A program made the translations under genes and the position numbers. A stretch of DNA of 64,000 bases from a virus, in the IMG/VR virus record IMGVR_UViG_3300009151_000047, positions 25,970 to 89,969 of that record; one strand, given 5' to 3'. The notes under the pieces are model-generated. The model had not been told where the DNA came from and did not search any database. It worked only from the letters and a program-made list of their open reading frames with translations. Positions 63,723-64,000 of the stretch are shown here, piece by piece. Positions within the stretch are counted from its first letter, which is position 1. Each line of letters opens with the position of its first letter.

Positions 63723-64000
63723 ATGTTACATATTTCTAAAACCAGCAAGTTAGACAATATTAAATCTTGGTCTTTACAGGCATTAACTACATGTCCTGGA
63801 AGTAAAGCAAAAGATGGTGGGTTGGTTGATGCATGTAAAGGTTGCTATGCTACTCAAGGTACATATCATTTTCCTGGCGTTAAATTAGTCCGTGCTGAGA
63901 ATCAAGAGGATTGGGAACGAGATGGTTGGGTTGCCGATATGGTTGAAGCATTAAAGAAACAAAAATATTTCCGTTGGTTTGATTCTGGTGATATGTATTC
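63723..64000 (+). CDS. Gp88-family protein (partial, runs off window)
   Basis: The first 92 residues are seen. LHISKTSKLDNIKSWSLQAL, TCPGSKAKDGGLVDACKGCYATQGTY (landmarks TCPGSKA and CKGCYATQG) and YFRWFDSGDMYS match the phage gene-product-88 family, with Cys residues likely binding metal. Function of the family is unknown to me. Own early promoter and GGAG ribosome site. Confidence 0.85.
   Translation, partial: MLHISKTSKLDNIKSWSLQALTTCPGSKAKDGGLVDACKGCYATQGTYHFPGVKLVRAENQEDWERDGWVADMVEALKKQKYFRWFDSGDMY

Noticed and set aside
1-64000. CRISPR array, integrase, transposase or prophage attachment site
   Set aside because: No regularly spaced repeats, no integrase or transposase motif seen; the replication core is that of a lytic T4-like phage.

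Overview
The window is part of an A+T-rich genome of a T4-superfamily myovirus. The T4 core replication block is in T4-like order (clamp 45, clamp loader 44/62, regA, then DNA polymerase 43, uvsX, helicase 41, with primase 61 further on). It is joined by nucleotide-metabolism genes (thyX, nrdA, nrdB, dCMP deaminase), phoH, hsp20, a MazG-like gene, a peptide deformylase and a CobS/CobT-like pair, all typical of aquatic T4-like phages. Almost everything is on the + strand, with many 1-4 nt stop/start overlaps. The host is probably a Gram-negative bacterium: there is a two-component spanin and a GH19 endolysin. Two genes encode Bug/TctC-type periplasmic solute-binding proteins, a family greatly expanded in Burkholderiales, so a betaproteobacterial host is my best guess (inference).

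Layout. 0-2.7 kb: peptide deformylase, then a candidate DNA-hypermodification module (TET-associated-type glycosyltransferase and a methyltransferase). 2.7-6.8 kb: VWA/metallopeptidase and MoxR AAA genes, and a small HTH gene behind a leader that can fold as an H-type pseudoknot. 6.8-19 kb: replication and recombination core. 19-21.6 kb: late genes, including a protein with nucleic-acid-ligase-like motifs. 21.6-28.1 kb: a tightly overlapping glycan/nucleotide-sugar island. 28.1-36.5 kb: late structural and internal-head candidates, several starting with a T4 capsid-targeting-like peptide. 36.5-39.6 kb: lysis cassette (i-spanin with embedded o-spanin, lipoprotein, endolysin, holin candidate). 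39.7-45.8 kb: primase and nucleotide metabolism. 45.8-48.2 kb: small genes and a fibre-like protein. 48.2-53.8 kb: an unusual island of two Bug proteins flanking three asparagine-synthetase-like paralogues, plus a 2OG-Fe(II) oxygenase. 53.8-64 kb: early region of many small genes, with repeated strong sigma70-like promoters sharing one 5' leader, a DUF262-HNH nuclease, and an RNA-only unit with two large structured RNAs and a CAU tRNA.

The most novel-looking parts are the two structured RNAs behind a boxA-like element (56.8-57.1 kb), the Bug/AsnB-like/oxygenase island, the leader pseudoknot at 6.44 kb, and the set of proteins that look marked for packaging into the head, including ligase-like and NadR-like enzymes. 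All family calls are made by reading motifs; no database search was run.
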